Assembly (NCBI RefSeq): GCF_963678635.1
Contig: NC_087065.1
Coordinates: 30,878,252 to 30,942,251 of the forward strand
Reading direction: 5' to 3'
Source: Symsagittifera roscoffensis
Lineage: Eukaryota > Xenacoelomorpha > Acoela > Convolutidae
DNA length: 64,000 bases
Shown: piece after piece, positions 10,248 to 23,421 of the stretch
Layout: each line of letters starts with the position of its first letter
Numbering within the stretch: position 1 is the first letter of the stretch
Program-made: the position numbers and the translations under genes
The notes under the pieces: generated by a model
What the model was told of the DNA's origin: nothing
What the model saw: only the letters and a program-made list of their open reading frames with translations
Database searches by the model: none

Positions 10248-13160
10248 CGGATAAATAAGTATCAGAGTCGTTGATATTGTTTATGTGTGAACTAGAGGTT
10301 TGGATGTTGTTTACATATTGTAGTTTTAAGTTTTCTGTTTCTTCTAATTTCATAGTGATTTCTGCTTGTTCTAGTTTATCTACTAGTTTCCTTAAAATCT
10401 AAATCTGGTTCTCGGATTGAGGAAGGACGTGATGCTCTCTTTTTTGTTGCTATTTTTGCAATTGAGGTGTTAGAGTCATCATTAGGATTTCTGTCAACTT
10501 TGTATTTTTATAATCATGCGTATTAAGTGAATATGCTTTTCGGACTAGTGTTTCTATTCTCGCTGCAAGTTGTTTTATTGTTTCCTTGGGTGTCTACGAA
10601 TTTCATAAAACTCTTTCATGTTGTTTGTTTCTTTCTGAGTCAAACATTTTTGAGAATTCTTGTGTGAATCTTTTCCAATCTGATTTAATTTCTATAGGTA
10701 AAACTGAAAACCATTTTTGAGCTGCGCCATCAAGGGTGGTTTGGATTAGAGCTGTGCGTCTATGTATCCAATTTTGATGAAGTGGCGTGTTTACTGGTTC
10801 AGGTCCTATATTTAAAATTAAGTTTGCTGTGACTGCGTTTAGATAATATTCTACAGAGTATTTAGGTGTTTGAATACCATTAGTGGTTTGTTTGATGTTA
10901 ATGATGATCCACCCATTAGGTATGGATTCATAGTCATTTGTAGGGATTCTGCGGCGTGTGGCATTTGAGAAAAGTTTGTTAGTGGGCTTTTTGTTATTTC
11001 GTGTTGTTGTAATTAATATGGTAGTGGGATTTGATTATGCATCTGAGTTGGATGATACGAATGTGTATTAATTGGATTTTGTGGTTGAAAATTTTTATTG
11101 TAAGGTGTTGGATTAGTTCTAGATTGTCCTATTTGTTCATTTCGTGTGTATGGTTCAAAAATATCCGGTTGATTAATACTGTAAGAACAAGGTCTTTGGT
11201 TGGAGGAAACTCGTTGATGATTTGGATTATAGTATTCATCATCATCTGATGGAAAATAATTTTGTGCGTAATGATGAGGTTGGTTTTTAGGATGGTATTT
11301 ATTTGTATTGTTTTTTCGTTGTTGGAAAAATGGGTAGTTTCCATTTTGTTCTTGTGAGGATCGTGGTTGATCATGAAAATTTACTGAGTTTATAAACGTC
11401 GGGGTACATTTTGACTTTGTGCAAATATTTGAGTATTTAATTATTCTTTGTCGCTTTTGGTCCATTGACATAATTGTAGGTGTGTTCTGCAAAATTTTTT
11501 TTGTGTTGTTTGTATCATGGTTTTGTTACTGGTCGAAACGTTTGGTAATCTATCTGTGAATAATTTTGTGCAGCAGAGGGTTTTACTGTGGATTGTATGA
11601 TTGTTTGTTGTAACGTTTTGGAGTTGTAAAATTTGGTTGAAGAGGTGAAATGCTTCGTTGTGCTTCTGTTGTTTTTAGTGTTTCAACAATTTCTTCGTTT
11701 ACAAAATGTGATGGGGTTTGTATATCTTGTTGTGTAAGATTTCTTGTTTCGTTTAGATTCTCATTATATATGAATGTGGAATTTAAACTACTATTTCCTG
11801 TTCTTTCAGGGAAGAATGAATTGTAGTTTAAAGGTGTTGCGTCAACTGTAAGTGGATATACTCTAACATAATCTTTATAAATAGAAATAGTGCTAACTGC
11901 CTGATTTGATATATCTGTAGGTATATTGATAAATAGTTCATAAGCCCATGCAGGATCCCATACATAGTATGATTGTTCTGCTACTACAGTTTCATCATCT
12001 GTACTTTGTGGTCGAAAATTTTTCCTTTCTTGTTCAAAAAGATCAATATTGTGACTAAAGTATTCGATTAGGAACCATGCTAAGATTTTTGGTAAATCTT
12101 GTATAACATTTTGTGTTATTTGGTAATTTGTTAGGTTTTCTCGAACTCTGTTTGAAAATTTTGAAAATATGTGTGTTTCCTGTCGTACAATTGTATGTGG
12201 AGATGTTTGAGTAGGTGAACCGCTTTGGAGTGCATCCAACTCTAATATAGATAAATAGCTATATATAAGTAAGAATACGTAGTATGTAATTATCAAGTTT
12301 GCTCTTTGTGAGTTTTGGAGTTGTATGTTTTTGATGTATTGTGTAAAAACTTTTGAGAATTCAATATCTACATCGTCAGTTTGAATGAGATATCTGTCAT
12401 GAAATGCAATTGGTGATCTGATTTCTATTGTGTAGATTCCAAAATGTGATGTGAGACTACATATAACTTTGATATAGCGATCGAGAAAATGTCCTTTAAT
12501 TTTTACATCTGGAAAATTTTTTGTGCACGGACTTTCTCCTTTTTCGAATAAGTTTGCAACAATTAAATTTTTACAACATTTTGTGACTAAAGTACAAAAT
12601 TTACAAAATTTAATGGTGATAATAAAAAAGGAAGTACTGAATTTTCTGAGTTATTTTCATTTCGAAACATTTTTGTGTTGTATTACTGTTAATGTGTAGT
12701 TTTGAATGTGTCTTACTGGTTGATTCCAATTGTACAAACGTATTGGTTTAATTGTGTAGCAGTTTTTTATTTTCCGTTTGCTTTTTACTGATGCTTGTGA
12801 TGTGGTTTCTGAATCTGTGAAAAATAATTGGTTGTCTATTTGGTGATTTTTGTTTATTGAGTCTTTTAAATTATGAAGTTCGTGTATTGTGGTTGTTTCT
12901 GATTCTGAGACTGCTTTCTTCGTTTTGAAAATCTTTTCCTAATAATTTGTTTTTGTTTATTAATTATCTTTTTTTACTGTTTGTCTTTTTGTTCTTATAT
13001 ATCCTACTGATTGTCTGTGTGGTGTGATTACGAGGTCATATTTTTCATCGTTAATTAAACAATTGTGTATTATGATTGTTTGTTGGTCTCCTAAATTGTC
13101 TCTTGACATAAGGTTTAGAATGATGGGTGCACAATCTGGATTAGTGATTCTAATGCCTTA
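8294..13160 (-). pseudogene. gag region of element 1
   Basis: The minus strand is coding-like from about 13,160: 13,150-12,970, 12,940-12,660, an open 237-residue frame at 12,296-11,583, an Asn/Pro/His-rich frame at 11,492-11,013, a capsid-like stretch at 10,980-10,390, and 10,353-10,060 ending in a zinc-knuckle relic. That relic reads F-N-Y-C-R-R-Y-G-H-S-I-A-E-S: the second Cys and the His of the CX2CX4HX4C knuckle remain, while the first and last Cys read Phe and Ser. A basic Asn/Tyr/Ser/Arg-rich tail follows and is duplicated. Gag would form the particle and bind RNA. Numerous stops make it non-functional. Confidence 0.65.
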
Positions 13161-13199
13161 AACTGTTAGTTCTTACAATTTTTTGTGGTTAGCTTAACT

Positions 13200-16020
13200 T
13201 GGGTCGTATATTTGGGTTGGAGAGAAAGCGTATATCTATTCCAAAGAATGATTTGTACTTTCTTGTGACTAATTCTAAGCTAAGATTTGACCTACCTAAT
13301 CTTTCTTAGGGGTTGTGATTTGTGATCAAGGATTGGAGAATAGTAAATAGATCCACAAGGATCAGGGTTCAGGTATAATTAGAATGCAAGTAGTTCGTTA
13401 GATACTATTTTATGACTTACTTAAACTGTTTTAGCCTGGGTCAACTACGAGGAGTGGGATCAAGTGAAGGATGAGTAACCGAAGTTCTTCACTGTTTAGC
13501 TTAATTAAAATGGTTAGTTTTTTGAAAAATTTCAGTTCATTCTGGGTCTTTAATAAGGGTTGGGTAATGAATTGACGTTTGAGGTCATTAGACACTAAAT
13601 AAATGTGGAGAAGGAGAACAAAATTGTTCTGTTTGATCCAAGGATAGGCCTTGATGATCAGAGATTTAAATATTTAGAAACTTAAAAACTAAGATAAAAT
13701 TTAAATTAAAGATCCAAGTGAAGCCTTGATGATCTGTTATTTAAATGAAATTAATATAGGTGAAAGTAAGGATAAGCCTTGATAGTTTAAAATTAGAGCG
13801 TTAAGGTTAGGTGTTAGTTTTGATGATTGTAAATTTTTGGAATTCGCTGATATGTTTTAGGTGATGAAGCTGGAATGATGTGATTAGGTATAATACTAAC
13901 AATTTATGATTTATACTAACTAGTTTTTGTATTTTTATATTCAATAAATATTTTTTCAAGCTGTTTTTCAATTTACAGCTGATTTAAGGAAAACGACAAG
14001 TGTTGTTTTCATCAGTCGTTATTGTACAATTGATATGTTAAGCGCCATGAAAGGTTATTTGAAAGTATTTTTCTCTTCAAATGTTATGTCAGTAAATGAA
14101 AGCTTAAATTAACTGCTGGCAGTATCCTAAATACAAAAGTTTGATCTCGTTTTTGTCGTACTATCATGAAATCAATTGGTAGATTTTTTCCTATTCGTAT
14201 GTCGTTTCTCGTTCGACGTCTTCTTCCAATACCGAGTAGTTCTCGTATTGTTCGGAATAATGGATCTGATCTATTGAGGCAAAGAGACGAATATTCTAAT
14301 TCATTAAATCTTGGCAATTTTGAGGAGTTTTGCATGGAACAGCCATCATCACTAATGACGAAGATTGGGCCAATTCAGGATAACCCCAAAGGAGGCGACT
14401 ACTGAAGAAAAAGAAGAAAGAAACCCACTCAAGGGTTGATATCAGTTATTCTAACATCCAGAGACAGAGAAGATTGTCCAAAAACGGAAGCAGCCATGTC
14501 ATTTTCATCGACATTGTCTTAGACCAACTGATCAGTGGTTTGTTCGACCGGTGAAAAATCAAAAACCGTAAAATTTTTTTAAAGAGTAGTTGTGTCATAA
14601 TCTTAAGAAATCATGATGTCATTGATCTGTAATATCGAACATTATCCAAAAGAAATAGTTATCACTATTTATATGTGGATTGTTCCTAAGGGAAATTTTG
14701 CTGTTTGATTATTATATAATACTGTAAATATCAACAAATTATTCATACTGATCAAGTATACAACAATCACTAATCGATTCGTCCAGCTACCAGCAACAAC
14801 TATAGCTGTAATAATATATAATTAATGCTTAAAACCTCGCTTTTACATATATTTCAAGTCCTGACCGCTCAAGTCATCATAATAATCCCGGAATTCTCAT
14901 TGTTTGTTCAATATTTTTAAATTTTCTCATTTTTTTTTTCATTATTATATGGTTTCCTGCAACTCATTCAAAGCCAAAGTAAATCAAAAAACGAAATTTT
15001 TTATACAGGGATGAACAAAAGGCTAACAAATAGCCAAATTTTTTTTCCTAGTCACAATGTTTTTTTGTAGGACGTAAGAAAATGAAATTTCAAGTTCTGA
15101 AAATGGTACTTATTGAATTCGTAGCTCAAGAGAAGCTCAACCATACCAATTTTTTTGAAATGCAATAAGTTTCCTTGGAGAAATGAACTTTTCTCTGCTG
15201 CCAGTCATTCTGTTATCAATATATTTTTTCTAGGACTCATGACTTTATGAGTCAATATTTACATGAATTGATTGTAGTTTCAATCAAAAGATCATGGCCA
15301 GAGATCGCTAAGGCACTCCCATTTTTTGCCATTTTAGAGAGAAAAAGATGTTTTTGACTAATCGCAACTTTTGTGAAAATTGTTCTTTAAAACCAATTCT
15401 GAGTTTTTTCTCGTGTCTTTGAAGTTTTCCTTTTTACTGAGGAACGCAAGGTAATTAGAAGCTCAATTGTGTTGTTGAAAAACAGAGTAAGTGAGTGATT
15501 ACGATGAACCTATTGTAGTTTTAGTTTCTAAGAAAACATATTGGGGAAGCCGTACCAAAAACAAAAAAAATTTATGCAAATTAGCAAAATAACACATTGA
15601 ATTTAGCAATTACATCGAAACAAATTTTCAATTTGAGCAAACAATGTAGCTCACGGAGCGACTTCAGAAGCAGGTTTAGTATTAAAGCACGTTAAATTGT
15701 GCTGTAAGCATTGAAAATTGGTTTAGTTCTTTTTTTTAAAAGATAAGCCCAAAGCCTTAGTTTATGCTTAACTTATCAATGATGTGCAGCAAAATATGAT
15801 CTGAATTTTCGCTTTCAAAGGCGTTTGTCACCTGTAAACATTTATATATGATCGAAATGAACCTTTGGATGATTAAAAACTGACGTATACAAAGTTTTTT
15901 CTTTGTACATGTTTTTCAACTAAGCACTTAGGGTAGGCGCTTTTTGTTCTTACTCGACTCAAAAGTGTTTTTTCATAAAAACAGAATTATAAGTAGTGCA
16001 TATTATAAAAACCGTACTAT
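13200..16020. other. 2.8 kb without a supportable gene
   Basis: Three imperfect copies of a ~70-bp phrase containing ccttgatgat lie at about 13,640-13,800. A short minus frame at 14,335-14,084 contains an arginine run and may be a remnant of element 1 or chance. Otherwise the sequence is AT-rich with frequent stops on both strands. The 5' LTR of element 1 should lie here if it survives, but with no second copy in the window it cannot be recognised. Confidence 0.4.
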
Positions 16021-17060
16021 TTTGACCTGTTTGATAATAAAAGCTATCAGACAGTCAGTCGTGGGCTATACTGTCTTCCAGTACCCGTTTTTGCTTGTTT
16101 TGACCGGTCTTTGAATTTTTTTCGTGATGACCTCCTTATATGGAGTTGACTAGTTGACTATCCTTATATGTTGACTATCCTTATATGAGACCATGCCTTG
16201 AACTCTATGTATATTGCAGCTAGGATGATACAACTTCGAGGTTAAGCGTAGATTACACCAGTGTTCATGATGTTAGCATCATGAGTACGGTTAAAATAGG
16301 TTTAGTCAGGTTTTTTAATCAATTTTTGTTGTTACAGGTCTTTTTTTTTAATGAATATAAATAAGTTTTTTAGAAAAATCTTTTCGTAGAAATGACGGAT
16401 TTAAATGGGAGTAATATCATTAGTTCGGTCTTGAGCAGGGCTTTCTCCTAGTACCCGAGTTTATTTGTTTTGGAAAGTATTTAGGAAAAAGATATACATA
16501 TTTATTAGAGAAACGTTAAAACCAGTTGAAGGGCTCGATAAAAGATGTGATATCTCATTGTAAATTGAAGCTAGGATGATAAAACTTTGAGGTTAAGCGT
16601 AAATTACAACATCATTGATGATGTTATTATCAGGTTTACTGTTAAACTGTTTTCAATTACTTTTTTTGGTCATTTTTTGTTGTTACAGGATTTTTTTTTT
16701 GATGGGGTACACATCAGTCTTTTCAGAACAACTCGTCGAAAAATTGATGGAATCAAGTAGAAGTGGTACCATCCGTTCGTTCTTGTGAAGAGCTTTCTCG
16801 CAATGCCCCATTTTGCTTGATTTGATAAGTATACAAGAAAAATTGTTACAGATTTGTTAGAGAAACTTTAATAATAGTTGAAGAGCTCGATAACAGATTT
16901 GATAACTCAATGTGCATCGAAGATAGGATGATAAAACTTTGATATTAAGCGTAAACTATAGCTGTTAAAATAGTTTTAGTCAGTTGTTTTTGTCAATTTT
17001 AGATGTTACGGGTCTGGTTCTTTTTAATAACGCTACAAATATTTTCATAGGTATCTCGTA
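16020..17060. repeat. Three diverged ~351-bp tandem repeats
   Basis: The phrase aggatgata followed by a-aactt-ga recurs at 16,222, 16,573 and 16,925, spacing 351-352 bp. Around it recur ggttaagcgta, a gatgttagcatcatga-like inverted motif, a ttgttgttacagg motif and a gagctcgataa motif. The units differ at many positions, so the array is old. Its period is close to, but its sequence is unlike, the ~360-bp satellite that starts just to the right. Confidence 0.75.
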
Positions 17061-17104
17061 GTACAATTGATGAATTCAATTGGGAGTATCACCATTCGGA
17101 TGAT

Positions 17105-17222
17105 CCTTGTTTTGATTGTTGTTGCTGCTGTTGTTGTCGTCGCTGCTGTATTTGTTTTCGCTGGTGCTGTAGGCGTTGTTGCTGTTGTTGTTTCATTGTT
17201 GCTTTTGTTGTTGTTCTGAAAT
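17105..17222. repeat. Trinucleotide-rich tract (TTG/CTG/GTC mixture)
   Basis: About 115 bp is built almost wholly of three-base words of the tgt/tgc/gtc type, an impure trinucleotide microsatellite. It joins the 351-bp repeats to satellite array A. The minus reading gives a Thr/Ala/Asn-rich open frame (17,326-17,045), expected from the repeat and not evidence of a gene. Confidence 0.7.
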
Positions 17223-17244
17223 GTGGTTTTCAATTTTTCTTTTG

Positions 17245-20200
17245 ATTCTTCAGTTTTGACATCTTTGAAAAACGCAGCATTGCTTTTTTGGTTTGTTAAT
17301 GCGTTGTGGGTATGCTGACTGTTCATGGGACTTCTGGGTTTTGAATTTTAGTATTTATGTTTCTGAAATATGTCTTTTTTTGTGTTCAGCCTTGATGCGA
17401 TTTTTGTGGTACAAAATTTTTCATTTTCCAGGACAGTGTGTGGCTAGTTACGTCAACTTGATGTCTTCATTGTTGTTTCATTAATCAGTTCTACTAAGTT
17501 AGCGATCGTTTCAGAAGCGAATTTGCGCTGTGGTGATTTTTTGTCCGAAAAAAGTTGTCGTCAAAGTACTGGCAGTTTTTCTTTCTTTTTGGTCTTGACT
17601 AACAGACATTCCTTGTTTTCATAAATTTGGGGTTGATAATGCATTTGTTTACTTGTTAATGTTACCTGGGAGTCTTTTATAATTGTTTTCAGCTTTTTTT
17701 GTGGAATCATGTCTTTTTATGTGTCTATCAGTGATGCGGTTTTTTGCTCGTTAAAAGTTTTTCCATTTTTGATCACAGCGTCTGGCTGATATTATCATCT
17801 CGATGTGCTCATTTTTATTCATTTATTCATTTCTACTGGGGTAGTGGTCCTTGCACTAGCAAATTTGAGCTGGAGTGTTTTTATTTCAATAAAGTTATCA
17901 CAAATTGGTAGTTACCACTAGCTTCTGGTCTTGGCTACTGAATGTTTCTTCAGTTTTGACATCTTTGAAATACATAGCGACGCTTTTTGTGGGTAATTAA
18001 TGAGTTGTATGTATGCTGAAAATTCATGGGAGTACTAAGTTTTTGATTTTGTTCTTTATGTTTCTGAAATATGTCATTTTTTGTGTTCATCCTTGATGCG
18101 TTTTTTTGTGGTACAAATTTTTTCATTTTGCAGGACAGTGTATGGCTAGTTAAGAAATCTTGATGTGTTCATTTTTGTTCCATTCCTCAATTCTACTGGC
18201 TTAGCGATCATTGCAGAAGTGGATTTGCGCAGTGGTGATTTTTTGTCCGAAAAAAGTTGTCGACAAATTGGTGGTTTCCAGTAGCTTCTGGTCTCGGCTA
18301 CTGAATGTTTGACAAACAAAAAATACAGCAAGAATTTTTTTTGGGTTGTTATTGTGTTAATGCGTTGTGGGTTTGCTGACGGTTCATGGGAGTATTAGGT
18401 TTTTGATTTTGGTCTTTATGTTTCTGAAAGATGTCTTTTTTGTGTTTGTTGTTGATGCGATCTTTTGTGGTACAAATTTTTTCCTTTTTCAGGACACTGT
18501 GTGGCTAATTAAGTCATCTTGATGTGTTCATTGTTGTTCCATTCATCAGTTCTACTGGGTTAGCGGTCGTTGCAGAAGCGGATTTGCTCTATGGTAATTA
18601 TTTGTCCGAAAAAAGTTGTCGTCACAAATTGGTAGTTTGCACAAGCTTCTTGTTTTGGTTACTGAATGCTTCTTCGGTTTTGACATCTTTGAAATACGCA
18701 GCGACAATTTTTTGGGTGGTTAATGCGTTGTGGGTCTGCTGACGGTTCATGGGAATACAAATTTTTTGATTTTGTTCTTTGTGTTTCTGAAATATGTCTT
18801 TTTTTGTGTTCAGCCTTGATGTGATTTTTTGTGGTACAAACTTTTTCATTTTCCAGGACAGTGTGTGGCTAGTTAGGAAATCTTGATGTGTTCATTGTTG
18901 CTCCATTCATCGATTCTACTGACTTAGCGATCGTTGCAGAAGCGGATTTGTGCTGTGATGGTTTTTTGTCCGAAAAAAGTTGTCGTCACAAATTGGTAGT
19001 TTCCACTAGCTTCCGGTCTTGGCTACTGAATGTTTTTTCAGTTTTGACATCTTTGAAATACACAGCGACAATTTTTTTTGGGTTGTTAATGCGTTGTGGG
19101 TTTGCTGACAGTTCATGGCAGTACTAAGTTTTTGATTTTGGTCTGTTTCTGAAATATGTCATTTTTTGTGTTTATCCTTGATGCGATCTTTTGTGGTACA
19201 AATTTTTTCATTTTTCAGGACCTTGTGTGGCTAGTTAAGTCATCTTGATGTGTTCATTGTTGCACCATTCATCAGTTCTTTTGGGTTAGCGATCGTTGCA
19301 GAAGCGAGTTTGCGCTGTGGTGATTTTTTGTCCGAAAAAAGTTGTCACAGTACTGGCAGTTTTTCTTTCTTTTTGGTCTTGACTAACAGACTTTCCTTGT
19401 TTTCATAAACTTGAAATACAGAGCTGCCTTTTTGGGGTTGATGATGCATTTTTTACTTGTTGATGTTACCTGGGAGTGCCTAATAATTAATTTTAGTTTT
19501 TTTCAGTTTTTTTCTTCGGAATCATGCGATTTATGTGTCTATCAGTGATGCGGTTTTTCTCGTTACAAGTGGTTCCATTTTTGATCACAGTGTCTGGCTG
19601 ATATTATCTTTTTGATGTGCTCATTTTTATTCATTTATTCAATTCTACTGGGGTAGTGGTCGTTGCACTAGCGAATTTGCGCTGGACTATTTTTGTCTCA
19701 ATAAAGTTATCACAAATTGGTAGTTTCCACTAGCTTCTGGTCTTGGCTACTGAATGTTTCTTCAGTTTTGACATCTTTGAAATACACAGCGACGCTTTTT
19801 TGAGTTTTTAATGCGTTGTGGGTACGCTGAAGACTCATGGAAGCTCTGGGTTTTGATTTTGGTTTTCGTGTTTCTGAAACATGTCTTTTTTTGTGTTCAT
19901 CCTTGATGCGATTTTTTGTGATACAAATTTTTCATTTTTCAGGACTGTGTGTGGCTAGTGAAGAAGTTGATGATGTGTTCAATGTTGCTGCATTCATCGA
20001 TTCTACTGACTAAGCGATCGTTGCAGAAGCGGATTTGTGCTGTGATGGTTTTTTGTCCAAAAAAAAGTTGTCGTCACAAATTGGTAGTTCCCACTAGCTT
20101 CTGGTCTTGGCTACTGAATGTTTCTTCAGTTTTGACATCTTTGAAATACACAGCGACAATTTTTTTGAGTTGTTAATGCGTTGTGGGTTTGCTGACAGTT

Positions 20201-23200
20201 CATGGCAGTACTAAGTTTTTGGTTTTGGTCTGTTTCTGAAATATGTCATTTTTTGTGTTTATCCTTGATGCGATCTTTTGTGGTACAAATTTTTTCATTT
20301 TTCAGGACCTCGTGTGGCAAGTTAAGTCATCTTGGTGTGTTCATTGTTGTACCTTTCATCAGTTCTTTTGGGTTAGCGATCGTTGCAGAAGCGAATTTGC
20401 GCTGTGGTGATTTTTTGTCCGAAAAAAGTTGTCACAGTACTGGCAGTTTTTCTTTCTTTTTGGTCTTGACTAACAGACTTTCCTTGTTTTCATAAATTTG
20501 AAAGACAGAGCTGCCTTTTTGGGGTAGATGATGCGTTTTTTTCTTGTTGATGTTACCTGGGAGTGCTTAATAATTGATTTCAGTTTTTTTCTGTGGAATC
20601 ATCTCTTTTTATGTGTCTATCAGTGATGCGGTTTTTCTCGTTACAAGTTTTTCCGTTTTTGATCACAGTGTCTGGCTGATATTATCATTTCGATGTGCTT
20701 ATTTTTATTCATTTATTCAAATTGACTAGAGTAGTGGTCGTTGCACTAGCGAATTTGCGCTGGTGTGTTTTTTGTTTCAAAGTTATCACAAATTGTTAGT
20801 TTCCACTAGCTTCTGGATGTGGGTATGCTGAAGACTCATGGGAGTTCTGGGTTTTGATTTTGGTTTTCGTGTTTCTGAAATATGTCTTTTTTTTGTGTAC
20901 ATCCTTGATGCGATTGTTTGTGGTACAAGTTTTTTCATTTTTCAGGACAGAGTGTGGCTAGTGAAGAAATCTTGATGTGTTCATTGTTGCTCCATTTATC
21001 GATTCTACTGACTTAGCGATCGTTGCAGAAGCGGATTTGTGCTGTGGTGATTTTGTCCGAAAAAAGTTGTCGTCACAAATTGGTAGTTTTCACTGACTTC
21101 TGGTCTTGGCTACTGAATGTTTCTTCATTTTTGACATCTTTGAAATACACAGCGACATTTTTTGGGTTGTTAATGCCTTGTTGGTATGCTAACGGTTCAT
21201 GGGAGTACTAAGATTTTGATTTTAGTCGTTATGTTTCTGAAATATGTCATTTTTTGTGTTTATCCTTGATGCGATCTTTTGTGGTACAATTTTTTTTCGT
21301 ATTTCAGGACATTATATGGCTAGATAAGTCATCTTGATTTGTTCGTTGTTGTTAGATTCATCAGGTCTCCTGGGTTAGCAATCGTTGCAGGAGCGAATTT
21401 GCGCTGTGGTGATTCTTTGTCCGAAAAAGTTGTCGTCACAGTACTAGCAGTTTTTCTTTCTTTTTGGTCTTGACTACCAGACATTCCTTGAATTTTCATA
21501 AATGTGAAAGACAGCGACGCTTTTTTGGGTTTTTATGCGTTGTGGGTAGGCTAAAGATTCATGGTAGTTCTGGGTTTTGATTTTGGTTTTCGTGTTTCTG
21601 AAATATGTCTTTTTTTGTGTTCATCCTTGATGCGATTTTTTGTGGTACAAATTTTTTCTTTTTTCAGGACAGTGTGTGGCTAGTGAAGAAATCTTGATGT
21701 GTTCATTGATGATCCAATCATCGATTCTACTGACTTAGCGATCGTTGCTGAAGCGGATTTGCGCTGTGGTGATTTTTTGTCCGAAAAAGTTGTCGTCACA
21801 GTGCTGGCAGTTTTTCTCTCTTTTTGGTCTTGACTACCAGACATTCCTTGAGTTTTCACAAATTTGAAAGACAGAGCTGCCTTTTTGGGCGATAATACAT
21901 TTTTTACCTGTTGATGTTACCTGGGAGTGCTTAATAATTGATTTCAGTTTTTTTTTCTGTGGAATCATGTCTTCTTATGTGTCTATCAGTGATGCGGTTT
22001 TTCTCGTTACAAGTTATTCCATTTTTGATCAGTGTCTGGCTGATATTATCATTTCGATGTGCTCATTTTTATTCATTTGATCAGTTCTACTGGGGTAGTG
22101 GTCGTTGCACCAGTGAATTTGCGCTGGAGTGTTTTTGTCTCAATAAAGTTGTCACAAATTGGTAGATTCCACGAGCTTTTAGTCTTGGCTACTGAAGGTT
22201 TCCTCAGTTTTGACATCTTTGAAATACAAAGCGACGTTTTTTTTGGGTTGTTAATGAATTGTGGGTAAGCTGAAGGTTCATGGGAGTACTAAATTCTTGA
22301 TTTTGGAGTTTTTGTTTCTGAAATATGTCTTTTTTTGTTCATACTTGATGCGATTTTTGGTGGTACAATTTTTTAAAATTTTTCAGGAAAATGTGTGGCT
22401 AGTTAGGTCATCTTGATGTTAATTGTTGCTCCATTCATCAGCTCTACGGGTTTAGTTGTCGTTGCAGAAGCGAATTTGCGCTGTGGTGGTTTTTTGTCCG
22501 AAAAAAGTTGTCGTCACAGTGCTGGCAGTTTTTCTTTCTTTTTGGTCTTGACTACCAGACATTCCTTGAGTTTTCACAAATTTGAAAGACAGAGCTGCCT
22601 TTTTAGGTTGATAATGCATTGTTCACTTGTTAATGGTACCTGGGAGTGCTTAGTTTTTGATTTTAGTTTTTTCTGTGGAATCGTGTCTTTTTATGCGCCT
22701 ATCAGTGATACGGTTTTTCTCGTTACAAGTTTTTCCATTTTTGATCAGTGTCTGGCTGATTTTATCATTTTGCTGTGTTCATTTTCATTCATTTGTTCAG
22801 TTCTACTGGGGTAATGGTCGTTGCACAAGTGAATTTGCGCTGGAGTGTTTTTGTCTCAATAAAGTTGTCACAAATTGGTAGTTTCCACGAGCTTCTGGTC
22901 TCGGCTACTGAATGTTTCTTCAGTTTTGACATCTTTGAAATACACAGTGACGCTTTTTTGGGTTGTTAGTGCGTCGTGGGTATGCTAAAAATTCAATGGA
23001 GTACTAAAGTGTTTTTGATTTTGGTCTTCTGAAAAATGTCATTCTTTTTGTTTATCCTTGATGCGATCTTTTTGTGGTACAATTTTTTTTCATTTTTCAG
23101 GAAATTGTGTGGATAGTTAGGTCATCTTGATGTTCATTGTTGTTCCATTCATCAGCTCTACCGGGTTAGTTGTCGTTGCAGAAGCGAATTTGCGCTGTGG

Positions 23201-23395
23201 TGATTTTTTTTCCGAAAAAGATGTCGTCACAGTACTGGCAGTTTTTCTTTCTTTTTGGTTTTGACTACCAGACATTCCTTGAGTTTTCATACGTTTGAGA
23301 GACAGCGCTGCTTTTTTGGGGTTGATTATGCATTGTTTTACTTTTTATTGGTACCTGGGAGTGCTTAGTTTTTGATTTAATTGTTTTCAAATACT
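17245..23395. repeat. Satellite array A, ~360-bp monomers, several subtypes
   Basis: About 17 head-to-tail units recur every 355-368 bp. Hallmarks are gttttgacatctttgaaatac, gttgttaatgcgttgtgggt, atccttgatgcgatttttt, a pyrimidine run ending in caggac, gtgtggctag, and gcgatcgttgcagaagcg. At least two subtypes alternate: one continues gtcacaaattggtag, the other gtcacagtactggcag followed by a diverged middle with tatcagtgatgcgg and gtgtctggctgatatt. Units are diverged enough to be told apart. Short ORFs on both strands recur in each unit with stops between them, so I read none as genes. The same family forms array B at 52,525-58,468. Confidence 0.9.
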
Positions 23396-23421
23396 AACAG
23401 CTTAGTTGTACAATCTGACCT

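Larger units (their letters stand above)
1..13200 (-). mobile_element. Degenerate env-bearing Ty3/gypsy-type LTR retrotransposon (element 1)
   Basis: Read on the minus strand from right to left the order is gag (about 13,160 to 10,060), gag tail (10,012 to 8,300), aspartic protease (8,060 to 7,700), RT (6,960 to 6,226), RNase H (6,044 to 5,733), integrase (5,000 to 3,700), a proline-rich ORF (3,070 to 1,956) and an env-like gene (1,890 to 1). RNase H directly after RT and integrase last is the Ty3/gypsy order. Nearly every domain is cut by stops or frameshifts, so this is an old copy. I could not find its LTRs: the left end lies outside the window, and no matching repeat is evident at 12,900-14,900. 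It is related to, but clearly diverged from, the plus-strand element at 23-41 kb. Confidence 0.85.

Noticed and set aside
17290..23000. Numerous 60-130-residue plus-strand ORFs such as those starting M-F-I-V
   Set aside because: They recur in every satellite monomer, are Phe/Val/Leu/Ser-rich as expected of T-rich DNA, and end at variable stops.
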